This document shows, one piece after another, positions 10,976 to 22,400 of a stretch of DNA of 64,000 bases (positions are counted from its first letter, which is position 1; each line of letters starts with the position of its first letter). Under the pieces are notes generated by a model. It was not told the DNA's origin. It did not search any database and worked only from the letters and a program-made list of their open reading frames with translations. Origin of the DNA: Haliotis asinina (Eukaryota > Mollusca > Gastropoda > Lepetellida > Haliotidae); contig NC_090285.1 in NCBI RefSeq assembly GCF_037392515.1, positions 6,265,501 through 6,329,500 on the forward strand, given 5' to 3'. Both the position numbers and the translations under genes were made by a program.

Positions 10976-13900
10976 CGCACATATTCCAACGCTGATAATG
11001 CGTTATCATGCACCAATATGCACATTGTAGTATTAAACAGTTACACAAACACAATCCGCGCGACATGTGCACAGTCCGTGATTTATGTGACATTGAACAG
11101 GTTACAGCTCCGTGGAATAAGCTCTGGCAACAACTGTCAAGTGTATTTGGGCATGTGATATTCTGAAACCATGGGTTTACTCAGCAGCGGGTCGGAGTAA
11201 CGTATTATATTACAGGGTTAAAAAAACGTAAATAATGCCGAAGGAAATCTTTTCAGTTTTTAGAACCAAAATACTTTCTCAACAGTGTATAATAGATTAT
11301 ACATAAAATATATCGCCTAGGTGGTTACAGTACAACGTTCTATCGTTCTGGGTACCTCTGGAATGAAGCGGACAAAATAATCTGCTCAGTGCATGTCGAC
11401 ATACATCTTGTTGGGGATAACGCATACCGACGTTCGTTATTTGTAACAATGTAAATTAATTTGTTTGTATGGCGATTTTCAACTTTAGTGTACATGTATC
11501 CCGTGAACTACAAGACAAGGTGAAATGTGATTACAATATCCCTTGTTGAAACACGAGTGAATTTAAACCGACGGACAGGATGAGACTTAGTCCCTGGTGT
11601 CAATTTTTTTCACCAGTGTTGTGAGTTCAGATCGTTCTCGCGATGAATAGTGACAGATGATTAAAACTCGGGGAATCTACAGGGGGATTACTGACGTGCT
11701 TGTAGCCGTTACGAGTAGATAACGGTGCAGATGGACTCAGCCTTCTTCGGCAGATGGGTCCCCCGACTCGTCCCCCCGGGCCTGCCGTTGAGTACACTAC
11801 CCTACTCTGCTCACCCCTCTCTACTAATCCCCACCGTCCAGGCGGGGCATGAGGAGACTCGCCTACAACCAGCTATGTATTTAGAACTTCCTCGGGAAGG
11901 TTCAGAGTTTTTTGTCTCTGTGGAACAGCGCTTCCACTATGTAGGGCAAATGCCATTTGAACAGAAGAGTTTGCCAGACTGGTATTTTTTAAAAATAAAA
12001 ATGTCTACCATATGCTTTGCAGCCATAAACTACTTTCGTAGATGACGAGGTTTTAACAAGCTGGAAAAAAGCATGACCCACGCCGTTCGATTAGAACAAT
12101 TTGAAATGCGGTTGCGCTCTCTCCTTCGTCCACGCTACTGACGGTACAGAGGTATTTTGGAAGTAATGTCCGCTATGCGTTCAAGGCCGCTAGCTGTGCT
12201 GTGTATGTGCGACCCTCTGGGACACTGGGACCGCGAGGAGCTCAGCCTAAACAAAAGTCAGAATGCACGTGCATTTCACGAGAGTCACAGACAGTGTCGT
12301 TGTTCCTATCGTGATAAGGCCGTGTATATCTGGCATACAGACATACCTGTATCCGTCCCTATCTATTAGTCAGTTTGGGCGCGGTTTATCCACTTAGGCG
12401 CCTTGCATCCATACAAAATTACAGTGGTAAATAAATGCACTCATTTCTACACGTTTGCAAGCAGGTTGCCTTCCAAGGCTACAACACGTTGTTTTAGACA
12501 ACGCCAAACACAGTATGTAAATTTCAGCCCAAATCAACAGACCATCCTGGCGAATGTTTGATGGTTTAAAAGGTGTCGCATGCAGATCATTAATACAGTT
12601 CATGTAGCCACGGAGTACGAAGGAGAAGAAAAGAAATAAAGGGTAATAAATGTTTATGGCGACCCGGGCCTGCCCGCCTGCTAGCACACGGCTTATATTT
12701 AGTACAATCTCCCTTTAAGCACGGACCTGAACCATAGCCGCCACAGCAGACGACAAGCATGTTGGAGGGAATTTCTGTACGATGCTGTGGATTCATCGTC
12801 AGACTAACTGTATAGAAGTAGAGTTAATTACACCACTCAGATTTGCCGGGTTATGATATCGCTCATTATCACACACGCCAAGTGGAGAGTCACACTCACA
12901 AGCCGTTAGATCTGCTCTTTATGCTGAAGTAATTTGTCAATATTTAGAGATATGAATCGATGCCATGGTCGAGTAGGTCCCGAATCCTCACGTTCTCCCC
13001 AACCTCATTGTAACAGTACCACGCAGAATAACTACCGGTTTGTTCCCAGTAGCAATCAAGCATACTCTCTTGCCTGCCCTGGTGTAGAAACCCACAAAGC
13101 GACCCAGGACCTAAAGAAGGGGATTGAAAAACGATAGCCTTTCAAGAGCAGACGATATTTTGGTCGAAGCTCCCGCCATAAGAAAATCGGGCTAGCTGCT
13201 CGCCTTGCTGTCAAGCATGGCTGATAAATCTCCCCCTTTAACCTTTCCGGGGAAGATTTATCTCTCACTACTCTTAGCGTCGTGAGTACAAGTGATTGCG
13301 CTCGTTCCCTCCCTCCCTCTCTTCAACATGCGCGGGCTACTGCAGCATAAACCAGTCCCAAACCTTTATCAACATCTTCCTTTTGCTCCACTATCCGTGT
13401 AAATGGAGGTCCGGCATTCACAGATCGGGCTGCTGTTCCACACATACACGCGCCAAATCAAATGTTTGTACAACTTCATCTGGAAATTAATCTTTTATCA
13501 CACATGTGAGTGGCAGACAGATAGCTAAATTGTTTAGCTGGGCCGGACGGAATGTCCAGACCTCTCTCCACAGCCATAATGTAATTGACAGAAGCTAGGA
13601 CGGAGGAAACACGGGATATACGCTAAGTGTTTGCATCAGTGAATAACCGGGTATTTGTCTACCTCTCTAGAGTATGCTCGCCTCGCTAAAGGGAACCCTT
13701 GTAGAATTTCAGGTGGACTGGCTTGTAATGATATCAGGTGTCGGATGGACCACATCTGCGCCTGGGCCCTCCACTTCAACACAGGCGTGGCCCTGTAAGG
13801 CCGGGCTTAACGCTCAACGCCGAGACCAGTGCATGTAATTCGGCACAAATGTCCATGTGTTTTGCTAACTTTAGGTTGGGTAATAGCGATGTCTGAAAGC

Positions 13901-14695
13901 TCAAGTCCCTAACACGAAAACACTTACTTGAAATTCGCGGAACGGGAATTCCGCTGAAATAGCTCACTTCACGGACTGGAAGCACTTTCTGTCACTCACC
14001 CCACCATGTCAACACTCCCTATCGCCTACCACAATGAACCAGATTGCTTAGGATGTACGCTCTACATGGTGACAAAAGACAAATATCGGACATAGTTTTC
14101 AATTTTTCATTCAGTTTAAAATTATGTACACATTTTCGCAGATGTAGGCCATTTAATATGGGACTCTCCGTAGTTGGTACAAAACAAAAGTACATATAAT
14201 TTCATAGTCTTAAAACAGTCAAATCTATTTTCATGACGGAAAACAATGAACGTATAGGATTTTTTTGGTATCGCTTCAGTATCAACAACAGTGAACTTTC
14301 GGGCATATGTACTGAGGATTTCAGTTTCTCGTGTACAAGTACAACATTCAGCTGGGGGTCAGGACGGTTCGGTGCCCCTCAGCCCCTCCCGACCCCACAC
14401 ATAACAATCACTACAAAATACTTGCTAGTAAGGACTTAGATATCTTGAACCTTGCACGCCTTTCCCTGTCATACACATCCCTCTTTGGGACAACAGCAAC
14501 AACAATAATAAAGAATTACCCGTAATCCACTTCCTTCACAGAGCTATACAAATGTAAGTTGGTCCTTTTGGCCTGCTGTAGAAGGTTTCTCATACGCCGA
14601 GTATTCGCCAACTATGAAAAGCACATACACCACACGCACATGGGACTATCGGCGCTGGGAGCTTGGTCCGTCACCGTCATGACGTGCACGACTGT
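10976..14695. other. Intergenic sequence, nothing recognised
   Basis: About 3.7 kb with only chance frames. The frame at 11725-12045 has no recognisable motif. The last few hundred bases may include the Frizzled 3' untranslated region. Confidence 0.45.
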
Positions 14696-14757
14696 GACAA
14701 CAATAACAACAACAGCAGCGACGATGACGACGACGACGATGGTGACGCGGATAGTTC
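14696..14757. repeat. Trinucleotide microsatellite abutting the Frizzled stop codon
   Basis: ACAACAATAACAACAACAGC passes into GACGATGACGACGACGACGA. It ends within a few bases of the Frizzled stop codon, so it would lie in the 3' untranslated region of the minus-strand transcript. Confidence 0.85.
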
Positions 14758-14760
14758 CAA

Positions 14761-16479
14761 CTACACCACAGTTTCATTGTCAGACTTATTCATATTTCTC
14801 TTGGCTTTTTCTTGCATCCGTATTGTCCTGTTATTCGAGGGTTTCAGAGGAATTTGGTGATAGTGGTGAACGGGGACAGCGTATTCCCAGTTTTTACGGT
14901 CCTTTCTCCTTGAAAACAATTTTTTGCCGAAATTTCTCCAAGAACTGACTGTTTTGGCTGACCACATCCACATGCCACTTGTAATCCCAACAACAAGGGA
15001 CATGAACAGTTTTAACATGAACACTTCAATGTTGGGGGTATTGGTACTGTCAGCAAAATACCACGAGGCCCTATTGGTGTACTCGTACAACAGACACCCG
15101 ATCACACACGTGGCAGGGGCAGTGTACAGTACTGAAAAAATGCCAATTCTGACCATTAGGACCTCCAGCTTGTCAGTCTTCACTCCATCCCCACGCACCT
15201 GTTTCCGGATATTGAATAATGCCACAAACCCAGCCACAAGGAAGGACGTTCCGACTAAGAGGTAGACGATCAGGGGTGCAATGGCGAACCCCATCAGTGT
15301 GTTAGTGTTCTGGTTCCCTACATAACATATACCTGTGATCTCGTCGGCGTCAACGTCTCTCATGACGAGGATGACGATAGTTTTGATGGCAGGGATGGCC
15401 CACGCTGCCAGATGGAAGTAACTAGAGTGCAGCTGGATTGCCTCGTGTCCCCACTTCAACCCCGCCGACAGGAACCACGTAAACGTCAACACAACCCACC
15501 ACAACGAGCTGGCTGTGCCAAAGAAATATAATAACAAAAACACAATAGCACAATCAGTATTCTCCAGTCCTTCTTGTATGAGAATTCCGTGATCACTCTG
15601 ACTCTCTGTGTCGGTACTATCGCAGGATATAGACTGGCGTCCTGCAATAAGTCTGACAATGTAGGCAATACTGTAGATATTGTAACACATGGACAGGAAG
15701 ATGATAGGTCTCTCGGGGTACCGGAATCTCTGAGAGTCTATGAGAAAGGTAAGTACGGTAAACAAGGTGGCCACAAAGCATAGTCCGGCCCATATGGCCA
15801 TCCAAACGTCAGCAAAAAACTTATCCTCTGTTGTGAAGGCATCATGCTCCGAACACTTTAAAGCACATCGTTCTGTCCTGTTTATATAAATATACTTTTT
15901 GGGGTGTCTGTAGTGCTGGCAGTTCCTTGACCCATGTGTTAGAGTATGCTGAGGGGGGTAATTCGAACTCGTCTCGGTCCTCATTCTCGTGGGTTGCCCT
16001 GGGTAGTCATCTTCCTCCCCTGCTGGACCGTCCATACACATGTGGTTTTGGTCGTTACGGACTGGGAACTTGGAACAGTTGAGAGCCGAGGGCCAGGGAT
16101 AGCCGAACTCATTTAAAACAGGCTGGCAGCGCTTCCGAACACTCTCACACAGAGGTCGACAGGGACCGATCGGAGTTAGAACTTTCTCAGTACACATGGG
16201 CAAGTACACTGAACACAGGAAGAACTTGAGTTTCTTCGAGCACCCGTATTGTATGAGAGGGGTGAATGTTTGTAGCTGAAGGCTGGCATCTTTCTGGTCC
16301 TTGTGGTCTACCAAGTTGGGCATGCCAGTCACGTTGTACCCCTGGCCCTTGCACATGTCAAACTTGATCGGCTCACACGTTCTCACAGCTTCCGAGGTAG
16401 CAACTCCGGGCACTTTGGTCAGTAGTACCGGGCCCAGGAAGACCACTAACAGCACGTAAACTGCCAAGTAAGTGCCCAT
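14761..16479 (-). CDS. FZD4: Frizzled-4-type Wnt receptor, complete, single coding exon
   Basis: A 572-residue seven-pass plasma-membrane receptor of the Wnt pathways. Residues 1-29 ([20 protein letters not shown] onward) are the signal peptide. Residues 35 to about 150 form the cysteine-rich Wnt-binding domain with all ten cysteines (CEP, MC, GC, LC, MC, PC, LC, RC, NC, MC). A charged linker follows, then seven membrane helices including [20 protein letters not shown]. The Dishevelled-binding KTxxxW motif is KTVSSW at 509-514, and the chain ends in the PDZ ligand ETVV. The linker, helices and ETVV end match Frizzled-4 better than other Frizzled classes, from memory of the vertebrate protein. 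I chose the ATG at 16477-16479 (context GCAGAAATGG). The upstream frame opens only with GTG and adds 26 residues ahead of the signal peptide. Vertebrate FZD4 has an intron; here the coding sequence is unbroken. Confidence 0.97.
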   Translation of the reverse strand: MGTYLAVYVLLVVFLGPVLLTKVPGVATSEAVRTCEPIKFDMCKGQGYNVTGMPNLVDHKDQKDASLQLQTFTPLIQYGCSKKLKFFLCSVYLPMCTEKVLTPIGPCRPLCESVRKRCQPVLNEFGYPWPSALNCSKFPVRNDQNHMCMDGPAGEEDDYPGQPTRMRTETSSNYPPQHTLTHGSRNCQHYRHPKKYIYINRTERCALKCSEHDAFTTEDKFFADVWMAIWAGLCFVATLFTVLTFLIDSQRFRYPERPIIFLSMCYNIYSIAYIVRLIAGRQSISCDSTDTESQSDHGILIQEGLENTDCAIVFLLLYFFGTASSLWWVVLTFTWFLSAGLKWGHEAIQLHSSYFHLAAWAIPAIKTIVILVMRDVDADEITGICYVGNQNTNTLMGFAIAPLIVYLLVGTSFLVAGFVALFNIRKQVRGDGVKTDKLEVLMVRIGIFSVLYTAPATCVIGCLLYEYTNRASWYFADSTNTPNIEVFMLKLFMSLVVGITSGMWMWSAKTVSSWRNFGKKLFSRRKDRKNWEYAVPVHHYHQIPLKPSNNRTIRMQEKAKRNMNKSDNETVV

Positions 16480-16557
16480 TTCTGCTGATAGTGTACTCCG
16501 TAAACGCAATAATAAACTGCTAGTCAAGCGGCTGTAAAGAGAGGGGGCCTCGTTCAC

Positions 16558-19375
16558 TGTGTCTCTCTCTAACAGACCGCGGGGCTCCCGACCTCTTCTT
16601 CTAACGCTGTCATGGCGAGTTCCATGATGGTCTCTGGGTACTCACGGAGTTTAGGGTACATCCATGCATCGGGTCCTTAACTTAGGATTCCCTCTCAATG
16701 AAGACGGGACACAAAACACGCACCGCATCGACCGAGGCTACATGAAATCTGTGAGAGAATCATTCGTGGATGCATTGAAAACAGGCTACACTGTCGGATT
16801 CATCAGTGCTCGGTTTCACACGGCTGTGAGCCAATAAGCGTTAGTGTTATTCTTGGTAGCTCCGCCCCCTTCCCTCTCAGCGTACACAGCCAGGCCCATC
16901 ACTCACCTTGTTATGTGTCAATCACTGCTTCTGTCCACTTTTCTCGACTACCGCCTTTCAATCGTTGATCAACCGGGGACTCATTCTTCCATCGTAATAA
17001 TGGCCGTATTCATTCAAACTTGTTCACATTTAGGCGGACCATTCCGGTTCTTTCTTTGCAACCTATTTGCTCGTCCTACGGCGGGCGATTGGTATGAAAG
17101 AGGAACCTGGAGTCAAAGAACGACAAACAAGTGTCCACAGCTTCTATTCTGGAGGAGGCGCAAACTTCTATACCGGCATCAGATGAGCACAAACAGTGTA
17201 CAAAACGACAACTGCAACCTTCCACGCTCTAAATGCTAATCGACAAATTACAGCCATACTCCCAACGACAAGTATATAATCCAACCAACAGCTCGGCTCA
17301 CCAAAACTTTTGAAACTTCAGACTTCTTAGCAAACGCTGCCTTCTCGTTGATTCGATATATGGTGCAACCAGGAGCAGGTGTTTGTTTTGGATACATATG
17401 TAATTGAGATGTATCGTTCGTAGTTATTTGTTTGCCAACAAGCCTACTGTCGCTATTCCTCGATTTCAAAATCAATAACTAGATTGACAGTCACGTGCTG
17501 TTAGGCGGCGTCATAGGGAGAAGTTCTTCATTCAACTGTTCAAAATCATGTAACAGCAGCTTTGAGATATAAAGGAGTATATTTTAAAATAATTCTTAAA
17601 CTAGAACTTGATTTAAATTTTGCCATAAATCGTGTTAATAACTCAGGATGCCTTGGGCAACAAAGTCCACGCGCGGGAAAGAGCAGACGACGCAATCATG
17701 TTATGCCCTCTAGCGGTTTGTACACAAAATGAACCGAAGAAAGATAACTCTTACGGATTATGTTTCTCAGCGTATGAAAGATGAAAATCTCAATATATAT
17801 GCATGAGAGATTCTTTTGAATCTAAGTAATAATATTGTGTTCGGGAACCGCTGTTCGCTGACCCAGATGTGCCGTATGCTCTCGCTAAGTCGAACACTGA
17901 CAACAACAGTGATGATAGCCAAGCATTCCAAAAGGCATTTCTCGCGCATAAAACCATTCGGATGGGCGAGAGTCATTATCGTCCTGACAGATAGCAATTC
18001 AACGGCGCGTGGCTCTTAAAATGTCCCAATCGTGTGACGTAAAAAACGTTGAAGAACGTGACAAGCAAAAGGCTTGATAAATGGCAACGTTGGGTAGATG
18101 CAGTTGTCATGCTTCTTGGGTTAAATTTGTCAAGCTGATCGAATATATTATGTGAGAAATTAAACACTCATAAAATAAGCGCCAGAGGTGTCAGTGCATG
18201 GCTTTTCTTCAGATCTCGCGTATACACAGTGATATGGCGCAGCCTCGTGGTCACGCTTGAAGGAACTCAGGTTGTGTCTTACTGGGCTTAATGCTACTGA
18301 TATCTTGGGGAGAAATTTATGGGCATAACTAAACACACCACTTAGATATTGGCTCTTTCATTCAGTCTGAAAGCCAAGATTATCACAAAGGTATGCTTTT
18401 TTAAGGCTGTTATTGTACGATGTTTCAAAAGTAAGTTGATCGGTTCAGAATATAATAAAGTGGTTGACGCATATATTTTTTTAAATGTAAATGTTTCCTT
18501 TTTAGTTTTTAATACAACGTCAAGGTAATTACAAATTAGTTGCAACAATAAAGCACGCAATATCATACCAATGGTTGCTTCATTGTCGCTGAATGTTATC
18601 TTCGCTATGGAAGAAAGCTTGGATAAACGTTGGACAAGAGCCTTTACTTGAGAACGTCATAGGTGAACAACATTTCCAATATGAAGTCAATGAGAGTGTG
18701 GATATTATCATGTTTGATGCGTTTGTTCAGGCCGTGAAGCACTTTCTTTGGAACGCTGTCTTATCAAACAGAGAAGCATGCAATCTGAAGGAACCAAAAG
18801 CATCTATCACGGTGTCGGCGAGGTGAAAAAATCAAAAGGGAAATCCATGTTGCAATTTCATTTCTGTGCATGAATGTGTATAGATGTGAATAAAAAATAT
18901 GTTTGTTTCATTGAATACGCTTCAGAAACCACAGTGGTAGCTAAAAGACGGCGCGAAATGGGTATTTTACGAATGTTTCAAATAGGCGAAACCGCGTAAA
19001 CTGTTTTTATTTCGACTGCAAATCAGTTCTTCGTAGAGTTTGCATTGTTAATAATCACCGCACCTCACTAGTATTGTTCATGCAAACCTTTCGATTATAT
19101 TTCAAGTGGGTGATTAGAACTGTAGATACAGCACAGTACGTATTAATCTGAGACAATATAATCAATTACTTCCTTGTGGTCAGGCGAAATTTGATCGTCA
19201 CTGTTTATTTACTGAAATATTTGATGACGTATTTCCATATATTTTCAAATATAAAGAAACACAATGTTTTCTTACAGAGGCATCGGACACAAAGGCTCGA
19301 ACTGTTAATAACGTGACTTGTAATTTCAAGTCATCATAATTTCAATCGCATAGTAGTTATGGCCCTTGTTTTCAG
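16558..19375. other. Intergenic region between divergent genes
   Basis: Lies between the 5' ends of Frizzled (minus) and the coiled-coil gene (plus), so it probably contains promoter sequence for both. I cannot pick out a convincing TATA box or other core element. One unexplained frame lies at 18593-18826. Confidence 0.45.
18593..18826 (+). other. Unassigned 77-codon frame ending near a GT donor
   Basis: The composition is protein-like (starts MLSSLWKKAWINVGQEPLLE), and the end is a possible donor GCGAG|gtgaaa. A stop codon directly precedes the ATG. Splicing this donor to the acceptor-like site before 19376 would give an immediate stop, so I do not add it to the downstream gene. It may be a separate small exon, an old insertion or chance. 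Confidence 0.2.
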
Positions 19376-19411
19376 AATGAGGCTGTAGTCCGGGAAACTG
19401 TATCAACTAAA

Positions 19412-22400
19412 ATGGCGGACTCAGAGGACGAGTTAGCCAAAACAGACGATGAAAATCTATCACCAGACACAGAAAATAACACGAATGCAGAAACATCAAG
19501 ACAGAAACCACAATTGCCAAAGAAGGTAATCTGAAGCTTTGTTTGTGTTTGATATTTTGGAGTACGCAAGACGAACATATGGAACGAACCGATTCTTGGA
19601 CTCGCAAAACTTAACCTGTAGATAACGTAAACGTAAACAAACACATGCACCAGAACCGGCTACTTTAGCTGTCGATACAGATGATAGATCACAGATTGCA
19701 TAGATGATAAACTTTATATCGTATCATTAACTAAGTATAGAGTTATTTTAGATATATATCGAAGAAATAACTTGTTGCTAAAATGCAAAAGAAGTCCTAA
19801 ATTAAAAATCAACATTTTCCAATTTCAGGTGAGTGATTGCTAAAAAAGACAACTATCAGAACATAATTCGAATAATCTGAATTTAGATGTAATGTGTTTT
19901 GTGTGAGTAAATTTAAACTTCAGACATCACTTTAGTATATATGAGATATTTTGGGTGATCCTCAGCTCATATCGATAATCATTTGATTATTCTTGCCTTG
20001 ATTCTTGCAAGTCCATTAGTAGCATTATTGCTCCTTCTTAATTACAAATAATGATCAAAATCAACTATGCTCATCAGCCTAAAGGAAATCAATCAATTGA
20101 CCAAAAAGTTTTTTGATAATTTCTCTGAAAACTGGATGAGTCATTGTATATTGTACAATACAAATTATCCGTCAGATGCAAATATGGCTATACTGTAAGC
20201 ATGATAAGAATGTAAACATTCTGAATAGGTTTCTTTTGAAAAGAGGTTAATGGAAAATTGTTGTAATCTCAGTGTATGAGTTCATAACCAAAATGATTTT
20301 TATGGAATATTGGAACTGCTACAAAGAATTTGATATGTTATTATATCTGATGGTTACTGATGATTATTTCTTCTGTAGGAAGAAATAGGAAACCTATGAT
20401 GTCCCATAATTATTCATCATGTTCGTGTGAAGATGTAAACTTTGAGTATACACATGTTAATTTGATCATTTGTTTCACGTAGAACGATAACAACATTTAC
20501 ACTCTGTACTCTTCACTTCCTTAAAAATAAGGAGGAACAATGTTTAGGGTTAGACAACTTTTTTATTGCAGTAGATATGGCATTTTGGTGTAGATGTTAA
20601 TTAGAATGTTTTGAATCTGTTTTTAAATTGGAGGTAGTGCAATAATAAGCAAAGTGTTCTGAATTGCGATAAAACTTAATTCACTGTTAAATCTTTTTGT
20701 AAGTAAAATACTTATCACGTGTACAAAGCCACAATGTATGTTGATTATAACTTTGTAAACATGCATTGGGAAATCTGATTTATGGACTTTGTCCATGTGA
20801 TATCATTCAAATCCTGGTCAAAATAACTTTGAATGAAACATTGTTTTTTTCTTTTAGAAGTAGAAGTTGTTGAAAGTTTTTCTCTGTTGGTAAGAACCAA
20901 TATGATCAATACTCAATGACATGCACTTTCCTGTAAATTAGTAGTATTTGGAAACTGTTTTCTACAACATGTATTTCCTTTTTTGCTTCAAGGTGCATTC
21001 TAGAGGGAAGTCAAATAGACCAGCAATACAGATAGATTTGTCTAAAGTGAAAAGAAGGCCGTCTCCTCACAAGCCAAGTCTCCCCACGCCCCTCACAGAA
21101 TACGGGTTGGATGAAAGAAAACAGGCTCGAGCTAAGGTAATAACCCCATGATAGGGTAGATTCCTGCTTTCCTGTCTGTGGGGGCACCTGCACAGGCAAC
21201 ATCCATGCTTGTCTAGGAAAAATTGCAGAATACCAGATACCTTACACCATCTTTGAAAACCTCAGAACTACACAAAAAAAACCAACTTGACTTGAGTGTT
21301 TAGTACTTTGCAATGATAGTGTACTTTCTTTTTTTAGCCCTTGGATACCTGCTCATATCTTTAGGGTGGGTTGATGAATGTGGTTAGGGTAAGAGGGTAA
21401 GATTAGGTTTAGGGTTGGGCAACTTTCCCACTTTTATTTGCTCCAAGTCCCAGAATTCCATTCCTTAATTCCAATTTTTCAAACATGCATATATTTTTTG
21501 TGTGCAATAACTTACATCATATTTTCAAAATTGTTGGTTAGTTTCACTAACCAAAAGTCGTCCCAAATAATTCAGTTTGTTCGGTTATTTTTTATATTTT
21601 TCCTTATCCTGATTCCTGCTTGTAATGTTTGTCTCCTTCTATCCAAACATAGTGGAACACTTGAATCCCTTGAAGTTCCTTTCACAGAAGAGGACGTAAA
21701 TTCAACACTTGCCCATGAGTAGAGTAGCCTCCCTTTAGCCCATGGATTGGCGCGCAAATCAGTCACATGACCGACCATGCCTGCCACTCTCTCCTTCATC
21801 ACCCTAGAGGTCGGATGTGAAGGCGCCTGGGTCCTGATATCCTTTAAGTTTTTTACCTTACGAGGGTTAGCTGAAAAGTTCTAAGTCTCACTGTGAAAAA
21901 AATTACAAAGTCCACGTTTGTGATTTATTTTTCTACATAGTCCCCTTCCAAGTTCACACACTTTTGCCAGCGATGCTGCAAGGCCCGAATCCCGGTCAGG
22001 AAGAAATCTTCTTCAGCTACCCTAAAAAAATCAGTCACAGCGGAAATGACATCATTACTTGCAAAATGGCGACCTGCAAGTTCCTTTTTCATTTTGGGGA
22101 ACAGATGGAAGTCAGAAGGAGCCAAATCAGGTGAATAAGGAGGATGGTCAATGAGTTCAAAGCCACAATCGCGGATTGTTGACATGGCCACCACCGATTT
22201 GTGAACAGGCGCATTGTCTTGGTGGAAGAGGACACCTTTAGCGATCATCCCTCATCGTTTGGCTTTGATTGCTTCTCGCAACTGGTTCAGTAGATCAGCA
22301 TAGTATCTGCCGTTAATAGTTTGACCTTTTTCAAGATAATCAATGAGCAGAATACCCCTGGAATCCCAAAAGACTGATGCCATCACCTTTCCAGCTGAAG

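Noticed and set aside
14559-15265. Plus-strand frames overlapping the Frizzled gene
   Set aside because: They are antisense shadows of the Frizzled coding sequence and of the trinucleotide repeat.
16480-16557. 26-codon upstream extension of the Frizzled frame
   Set aside because: It begins with GTG rather than ATG and would put 26 residues ahead of a clean signal peptide. The ATG at 16479 has good context.
21355-21420. Interstitial telomere
   Set aside because: Only three TTAGGG hexamers among variants; too weak to claim more than a G-rich run.
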